Under the pieces are notes generated by a model. The model saw nothing but the letters and a program-made list of their open reading frames with translations, did no database searches and had not been told where the DNA came from. Of a DNA stretch of 9,753 bases, positions 5,947 through 9,753 are shown one piece after another. The stretch is from the NCBI GenBank assembly GCA_018825725.1, contig JAHKBC010000144.1, positions 1 to 9,753 of the forward strand. The letters are read 5' to 3'. Source of the stretch: Candidatus Omnitrophota bacterium (lineage in GTDB: Bacteria > Omnitrophota > Gorgyraeia > Gygaellales > Profunditerraquicolaceae). Within the stretch, counting starts at the first letter, position 1. Every line of letters begins with the position of its first letter. Position numbers and translations under genes: made by a program.

Positions 5947-6102
5947 CCCTAACTCCTAGGGAACTCGACAGATAAAAACGCCTATGATCACTGTTCCGAT
6001 CATAGGCGTTAAATTCTCCAATACTACGAGGAGAACGATATTTATCTCCTCGCTTCGCTCGGAGTAAATTTCCGACAACTAATAGAGGGAAATTTATGGG
6101 GT
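5947..6102 (-). repeat. 156-bp structured repeat, copy R2
   Basis: It aligns without gaps to R1 (2948-3103). The 6037-6102 part is identical over 66 bases. It keeps the 9-bp stem (6065-6073/6088-6096), the 8-bp stem CGAGGAGA/TCTCCTCG (6045-6052/6027-6034) and a terminator hairpin extended to 13 bp. It lies 67 bases after the RelE-like toxin stop, again 3' of a minus-strand gene. It lacks the AGAGAGG direct-repeat block that abuts R1. Confidence 0.85.
5974..6010 (-). terminator. Strong intrinsic terminator in repeat R2
   Basis: A perfect 13-bp stem AACGCCTATGATC/GATCATAGGCGTT (5998-6010 and 5977-5989) with an 8-base loop leads into a T run (5974-5978) on the minus strand. It is placed to end the toxin-antitoxin transcript at 6170-6714. 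Confidence 0.85.
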
Positions 6103-6169
6103 CCGTAAAGGGGCCGAACTACATAGAAGAAACGAGTATTCAAGATTATTGGGAATCAATAAGCGGACA

Positions 6170-6451
6170 CTACCGGGATTCCCTCAGATACCGTCTTACT
6201 TCATCATGGTTACCGACCAAAACCAAATAATAAGTATTTCCATCAGATTTTATAACAACCCGAACACGAATAGTAGCTCTTAATTCGTACTTATCGTGAT
6301 TGATCTTCTTAAATCCGAGACCCACAGGGCAATGACCAGTAATAAGCATTGTATTAAAAGCCTCCAGACTCTCGGCAGTCTGTTTCCTTTCCAATGTAGA
6401 GAGTTTCTTAAGAGACCTCTCAAAAGAAGGCAATATTACAATGCTTTTCAT
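6170..6451 (-). CDS. RelE/ParE-superfamily toxin
   Basis: The 93-residue product has the size and pattern of RelE-type toxins. An N-terminal PSFERSLKKL helix start is followed by a helix, then the strand GLGFKKI, a basic sheet region (YELRATIRVRVVI), and the ending YLVLVGNHDEVRRYL with a G-H-D motif. Members of this superfamily mostly cleave mRNA at the ribosome, though some inhibit gyrase; the activity here is not assigned. Its ATG overlaps the antitoxin stop by one base (TAATG) and has no strong ribosome binding site, so translation is probably coupled to the antitoxin. Repeat R2 with its terminator follows. The gene is intact, unlike the remnant at 5330-5561. Confidence 0.88.
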   Translation of the reverse strand: MKSIVILPSFERSLKKLSTLERKQTAESLEAFNTMLITGHCPVGLGFKKINHDKYELRATIRVRVVIKSDGNTYYLVLVGNHDEVRRYLRESR

Positions 6452-6714
6452 TATGCAACAGTCTTTTTAAGATATTGCGAAAACTCTTTACCGGCTTTCA
6501 GAACTTTACCAGAACCCTTTTCTTTCTCAACAATCGTATCAATAGCCTTGAGTTCCTCTGTAGTGTATTTCGGCTCTACTTTAACAGGGATAAACTTGAT
6601 AAAATTCCCCTCAATCTCCACCGCAAAGAGTTCATTGGGTTTTAAACGCAGCCGCTTCATAATACTGCTTGGTATTGTTACCTGATTCTTCGCCTTCAAT
6701 TTTGTAATAGTCAT
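6451..6714 (-). CDS. AbrB/SpoVT-type antitoxin
   Basis: The 87-residue product has an AbrB-type DNA-binding N-terminus (TKLKAKNQVTIPSSIMKRLR, about residues 3-22). An acidic/basic helical tail (EELKAIDTIVEKEKG, ending FSQYLKKTVA) probably wraps the toxin. The start at 6714 is well supported: GGAGGT lies seven bases upstream, and the predicted promoter (-10 at 6734-6739) rules out the longer frame beginning at 6762, which would start before the transcript. The tail resembles that of the orphan antitoxin at 5558-5821. Such antitoxins usually repress their own operon; a perfect palindrome overlaps the -35 box. Confidence 0.9.
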   Translation of the reverse strand: MTITKLKAKNQVTIPSSIMKRLRLKPNELFAVEIEGNFIKFIPVKVEPKYTTEELKAIDTIVEKEKGSGKVLKAGKEFSQYLKKTVA

Positions 6715-6733
6715 ATCTCTTACCTCCATACAA

Positions 6734-6762
6734 AGCATAGCATATGTTTGAAAATACGTCAA
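6734..6762 (-). promoter_or_regulatory. Promoter of the toxin-antitoxin operon
   Basis: On the minus strand, TTGACG (6757-6762) and TATGCT (6734-6739) are separated by 17 bases. The transcript should start near 6727, only about a dozen bases before the antitoxin ATG. Confidence 0.85.
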
Positions 6763-6779
6763 GTTGGAATTTCCAACTT
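6761..6779. promoter_or_regulatory. Palindromic operator candidate of the toxin-antitoxin operon
   Basis: AAGTTGGAA and TTCCAACTT form a perfect 19-bp palindrome around one central base. It overlaps the -35 box by two bases, a position suited to repression by the antitoxin or the toxin-antitoxin complex. Binding is inferred. Confidence 0.7.
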
Positions 6780-6809
6780 ATCTGCTATACTGCTATCGTT
6801 TCAGGTAAA

Positions 6810-7484
6810 TCAGAATTTAATCTTTTCATTTTTTAAAATAGGGGATAGCGGCTTACTATCAATGCGCAATCCGCCGTCGTGCTCTATTTTAATCGTATAC
6901 ATCATTCCAGGAATAAACCTTGTCCCAGGGGCCTCAATCTGAGCATTCTTTATGCCAATTCTTTTTGCTTCATTAGGTTCAAGCGCATATGCCCAGAACT
7001 TATGCCAAAGCCTCTTCTCAAAACCATTCTTTGCTCCCTCAACTTCATAGCCGGAAGGAATTTCGTTTATTTTAGTGATGTCGAACGTTTCAGCGCCTTT
7101 ATCGGTCAACATAAAGGCCTTCATAAAAAGATAGGCGCTTTTACCCTTTAAAGGATGGCCTTTCTTTACATAAAAATCGTCAAACCTAATTACCATCGAT
7201 TGAAACTGAATAATATTTCCCGAGAAAGTGAAATATTTTGGCTCAAGAGTATTAAGCTTAGCATCGTATTCCAAGAACTTAATGGTAGTGTAAATCTTCT
7301 TTGTATCGGGATCGCGCTTGACATCGGTTACTATAACTTCCGCAACCCTAGAATCAGCAGTCAGCCGCTCAATGACTTTCTTAAGTAACAAATTTTCCCT
7401 AATGATATTGACCGCGTAGAACGCGATAATACAGAAGATGCCAAATGGGATAATGATTTTTAACTGCGATATTCTAATCTTCAT
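6810..7484 (-). CDS. Membrane-anchored protein of unknown function
   Basis: I do not recognise this family. The 224-residue product has a basic MKIR start and one hydrophobic helix (about 9-27, IIIPFGIFCIIAFYAVNII). It is then a soluble domain of mixed strand and helix pattern, probably outside the inner membrane. Visible stretches include a short helical segment after the membrane anchor, then VAEVIVTDVKRD and TTIKFLEYD, and a C-terminal PGMMYTIKIEHDGGLRIDS. The frame is open upstream to a GTG at 7574, but the ATG at 7484 gives a clean signal-anchor start. That start has no free ribosome binding site, since a terminator hairpin and a short ORF lie immediately before it. It follows the tamB-like gene by 127 bases and may share its transcript when the terminator is read through. 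An envelope role is only a guess from that neighbour. Confidence 0.75.
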   Translation of the reverse strand: MKIRISQLKIIIPFGIFCIIAFYAVNIIRENLLLKKVIERLTADSRVAEVIVTDVKRDPDTKKIYTTIKFLEYDAKLNTLEPKYFTFSGNIIQFQSMVIRFDDFYVKKGHPLKGKSAYLFMKAFMLTDKGAETFDITKINEIPSGYEVEGAKNGFEKRLWHKFWAYALEPNEAKRIGIKNAQIEAPGTRFIPGMMYTIKIEHDGGLRIDSKPLSPILKNEKIKF

Positions 7485-7533
7485 AATAAAAACGCCATCC
7501 TGCAGCAAAACTGCAAGATGGCGGCCCGACCAT
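7474..7533 (-). CDS. Possible 19-residue leader peptide
   Basis: A GGAGGT Shine-Dalgarno sequence lies eight bases before an ATG at 7533. The frame encodes MVGPPSCSFAAGWRFYYED and stops at 7474, ten bases inside the downstream gene (its ATG is at 7484), in another frame. The terminator hairpin 7488-7523 lies inside it. There is no other use for this good ribosome binding site, since the main frame has no start near it. Translation could unfold the hairpin and couple to the downstream start. It could also be chance. Confidence 0.4.
   Translation of the reverse strand: MVGPPSCSFAAGWRFYYED
7488..7523 (-). terminator. Intrinsic terminator/attenuator between tamB-like gene and 6810-7484
   Basis: A 13-bp stem (7511-7523 with 7493-7505, one G-U pair) has a 5-base loop and is followed by five T residues (7488-7492) on the minus strand. 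It ends three bases before the ATG at 7484. It either terminates the tamB-like transcript or acts as an attenuator for the next gene. Confidence 0.8.
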
Positions 7534-7611
7534 CTAAAGTTACCTCCAGAAATATTTTCATATTCCCAGACCACTTATAATACCCTTACCTTATTTCAAA
7601 ATCAAAACAAA

Positions 7612-9342
7612 TCAAAAGTTTTTCTTGAATTTTATCATAACCTTATCATTTGCCTTTTGCTCTTGGGGCGGATTCTCAAGCGTGCTCGGCTGCTTAAGCT
7701 CTTTTTCAGCACCCACAGAAATAGAATCGGTCACCCTAAGCTCCCCGCTTACCTTCTGTGTAATTTCCTGAGTCCTATCCTTGTTTTGCGTCTGGAGAAC
7801 CCCATAACCGACCTCAACCTTATCAGTTACTGATTTCTTGACCTCGACTCCCGTCTTTGCTTTATCAAGCGTCACAGAAAACCCAGTTATTCCGAACTTA
7901 TCTGCGATTTTACTACCCCCACCTCCTAACACGAAATAATCAATAAAATCTAGAGCTAAATCAGGAGTGACTACGCCATTGCTTAACACTGAGCCTATTC
8001 CGCTCCACTTTTTCCCGGTTGCCAACATAACCAACAACTGCTCTTGAGGCAACGTCGGATCTGAAGATAATTTAAGCTCCGGCTTATCAGACGTTCCCAT
8101 AAGAACGATTTGAATCTTGGTTTTCTCAACCGTTGAATTCCCTTTAATATCAAAACTCGGATTACTATAATCACCTGAAAATAATAGCTTGCTTTCTTCA
8201 AGCTGAACAAATACACTGCCTGGCCCGGATATTTGGCCCCGCTTTACAAGAACAGTCCCACTAACTTGAGCGGGTACTGCTTTATTGTTCAACAATATAT
8301 TACATACTAAAGGTGCGTTACTTAATGAAAACGATTTATAATCGATTTTCCCTACAAGAGCCGTTCCCTTAATAATGGGATTTTGGATGGTTCCGACACA
8401 AAAAAGGTCGACATCTTGCAAGCTGCCTTTCGCGAAGGCTAAAGGCTCCCCATGTGCAAAAAAAGGTGCTAAGCTGTCAATGGCTGTATTTTTTGAATAA
8501 ATATTAAAATTTAACGACCCGCCTGTATAGTCTCCGTAGAAAAGAATCGGATCTGAACCCGGCAATGATACACGCCCATTGCTAACCTTTATTTTCATCG
8601 CGCCAATGTTCTGGAGATCAAACTCAATCTCTGTCTTTTGGATCTTCGCTTGGCTCTCCGGGATTTCTCGCAGGCCTATTTCCATGTCATCAAGTATGAC
8701 TAATACTTTTGCGAAGGTTTTTTCCTTCTCTAATTCCGGGGTAGCTGTTACTTTACATAACACTTTCTTAATAATATAGTCCTCATAAATGACATTGCCT
8801 GCAATACATGTCCCGTATATTGTCGGTCCGCCTAAAGGCCCTTTAGCCGCTATCACTACATCTGAAAGAGATCCGGAAACGCCCTGCGGTATTACAATAC
8901 CCGGTAATAGCTGTGATAGCCGCTGGACATTCACAAGATCAGAATGGATAGACAGATCAATAATGCTACCTTTCAGATTTCCTGAAAAACTAATGCGATT
9001 ATCTTGTGGTAAAAACAGTGAACCATCTTGAACCGCAATATGCAATCCTTCTCTGGAGAGCTTTGTAAGCCAAATATCAGCCTGCTTAATTATCACCTCA
9101 CCGCCTTTGGGAAACCCACTCAATCCATTGACTTGGATATCCTCCAATGTCATTTTCCGCATAATACTGCCGCGGGCTTTCCGAAATGCCACGCTTTTTG
9201 ATTGAGCGAATCCTGCAATCATCCTTTTTAGTATAAAACAACCGCCTGATGTCGTAAAAAGTAAAAAATATGTTAAATAGGAACAGATCAGTAACGCTCC
9301 TACTACAAAAATAAAACTGTGTTTAAGCAACTTTCTTACCAT
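7612..9342 (-). CDS. tamB: TamB/DUF490-like envelope protein
   Basis: The 576-residue product has an N-terminal transmembrane anchor (about 5-27). A long, strand-rich body follows, typical of periplasm-spanning TamB/AsmA-like proteins, with repeated blocks such as GSLSDVVIAAKGPLGGPTIYG and KGSLQDVDLFCVGTIQNPIIKG. The C-terminal DUF490 hallmark is clear: KPELKLSSDPTLPQEQLLVMLATGK, then SKIADKFGI and a strand-rich end closing on aromatic Phe (IKFKKNF). TamB proteins bridge inner and outer membranes in lipid transport and outer-membrane protein assembly. At under half the E. coli length this is a short member. No TamA/BamA gene is in view. I prefer the ATG at 9342 (GGGGA upstream); one at 9372 lacks a ribosome binding site and lies in an inverted repeat. 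Confidence 0.85.
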   Translation of the reverse strand: MVRKLLKHSFIFVVGALLICSYLTYFLLFTTSGGCFILKRMIAGFAQSKSVAFRKARGSIMRKMTLEDIQVNGLSGFPKGGEVIIKQADIWLTKLSREGLHIAVQDGSLFLPQDNRISFSGNLKGSIIDLSIHSDLVNVQRLSQLLPGIVIPQGVSGSLSDVVIAAKGPLGGPTIYGTCIAGNVIYEDYIIKKVLCKVTATPELEKEKTFAKVLVILDDMEIGLREIPESQAKIQKTEIEFDLQNIGAMKIKVSNGRVSLPGSDPILFYGDYTGGSLNFNIYSKNTAIDSLAPFFAHGEPLAFAKGSLQDVDLFCVGTIQNPIIKGTALVGKIDYKSFSLSNAPLVCNILLNNKAVPAQVSGTVLVKRGQISGPGSVFVQLEESKLLFSGDYSNPSFDIKGNSTVEKTKIQIVLMGTSDKPELKLSSDPTLPQEQLLVMLATGKKWSGIGSVLSNGVVTPDLALDFIDYFVLGGGGSKIADKFGITGFSVTLDKAKTGVEVKKSVTDKVEVGYGVLQTQNKDRTQEITQKVSGELRVTDSISVGAEKELKQPSTLENPPQEQKANDKVMIKFKKNF

Positions 9343-9357
9343 ATGCCATCCCCACAG

Positions 9358-9393
9358 AAAAGCCTTTACCATCGTATGATAGCAGAGGCTTTT
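9358..9393. repeat. Inverted repeat at the tamB-like 5' end
   Basis: AAAAGCCT (9358-9365) and AGGCTTTT (9386-9393) are perfectly complementary across a 20-base spacer that holds a small ATC/GAT stem. On either strand a short T run follows, so it may be a weak terminator of the upstream corA transcript. It overlaps the alternative tamB-like start at 9372. Confidence 0.4.
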
Positions 9394-9479
9394 ATGCTAT
9401 CTCACAAAACCGATAGTAAGCTTCAGGCCCTAGCTTCCGCTCCTATTGATCACCGATATTGGATTCAACGAAATCAAAA

Positions 9480-9499
9480 TTTATCAAATGCTTGATAAA
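9480..9499. repeat. 8-bp-arm palindrome upstream of the tamB-like gene
   Basis: TTTATCAA and TTGATAAA are separated by four bases in an otherwise featureless AT-rich gap (9394-9581). It could be a regulator site or chance; I see no promoter that it clearly overlaps. Confidence 0.3.
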
Positions 9500-9581
9500 A
9501 GTATGCGAATAACCTGACCGTATATCTTTTGACCTTATTGGATACTGTTACCTATAGCCGGTACTCTTCAATATACTCACT

Positions 9582-9753
9582 TTATATCCATTTTTTCTTT
9601 TTAAAATAAGTAACCATTGCTATAATTATTAGAATCATGATACCCCAGGCGAAGATATAGCCAAACGGCCAAGTAAGTTCAGGCATATTGAGCTTTGAAA
9701 CACTGGGATCAAAATTCATTCCATATATTCCCGCAACAAATGTTAGGGGAATA
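9582..9753 (-). CDS. corA: Second CorA transporter, C-terminal part (cut by window edge)
   Basis: Only the last 57 codons are inside the window. They show the end of the first membrane helix, the diagnostic GIYGMNFDP, a loop identical in sequence to the other CorA, a second helix ([17 protein letters not shown]) and a basic KKKKWI tail. The stop is TAA at 9582-9584. Up to the second helix its DNA is identical to the first corA over 99 bases; the last 24 codons differ clearly in DNA and protein. The organism therefore has two CorA paralogues about 8 kb apart, on the same strand. What flanks this copy on its 5' side is unknown. Confidence 0.93.
   Translation of the reverse strand, partial: IPLTFVAGIYGMNFDPSVSKLNMPELTWPFGYIFAWGIMILIIIAMVTYFKKKKWI
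9655..9753 (-). repeat. 99-bp segment identical to the first corA
   Basis: This is the partner of 1420-1518, with no difference up to the window edge, so the identical tract may be longer. Confidence 0.95.

Noticed and set aside
5673..5975. Plus-strand open frames across the window
   Set aside because: They lie opposite well-supported minus-strand genes or promoters and have no recognisable protein features.
2948..6102. CRISPR array or insertion sequence made of R1 and R2
   Set aside because: There are only two copies 3 kb apart, no regular spacers, no transposase frame and no clear target-site duplication.
6715..6762. Longer N-terminus for the second antitoxin
   Set aside because: The upstream ATG lies at the -35 box of the predicted promoter and would not be on the transcript.

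Overview
The window is a bacterial chromosome segment in which every gene I can support lies on the minus strand, so transcription runs from right to left. The TamB-like envelope protein implies a diderm (Gram-negative-type) bacterium. Moderately low GC, two AbrB/RelE-type toxin-antitoxin loci and abundant dispersed repeats fit an uncultured lineage such as Omnitrophota. That placement is a guess, because no rRNA or other phylogenetic marker is present.

From right to left: the C-terminal end of a second CorA (9582 to the window edge); a TamB/DUF490-like protein (7612-9342); a membrane-anchored protein of unknown function (6810-7484) preceded by a terminator hairpin that lies inside a possible 19-codon leader ORF; an intact AbrB-antitoxin/RelE-like toxin pair with its own promoter and a palindromic operator candidate (6170-6779); a 156-bp structured repeat (R2); a second AbrB antitoxin with its own promoter, followed by the decayed remains of its toxin gene (5330-5561); an RsuA/RluB-type pseudouridine synthase (4398-5114); a stand-alone ATP-pyrophosphatase/GuaA C-terminal GMP synthase subunit (3160-4128) inside a nest of repeats; a second copy of the structured repeat (R1); and the operon corA - lapA-like - CNNM/CBS (114-2429), a coherent divalent-cation transport unit. 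A promoter at 5-33 drives a gene beyond the left edge.

The gene content is largely ordinary. The unusual material is between the genes. R1 and R2 are equal in length, sit 3' of minus-strand genes, and share several potential hairpins, including an intrinsic terminator with a compensatory base-pair change. They also keep a chain of mutually exclusive pairings. The GMP synthase gene is bracketed by a 31-bp direct repeat, and its promoter is bracketed by a 15-bp inverted repeat. Its promoter region is also similar over about 60 bp to the promoter at the left edge, with the same spacing. The two corA genes share at least 99 identical bases, which suggests recent gene conversion or duplication.

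Gene-free stretches: 2430-3159 holds the corA leader, a terminator, an unassigned segment and R1. 5115-5329 shows nothing I can identify. 9343-9581 holds only small inverted repeats. All assignments come from reading the sequence; no database search was possible.
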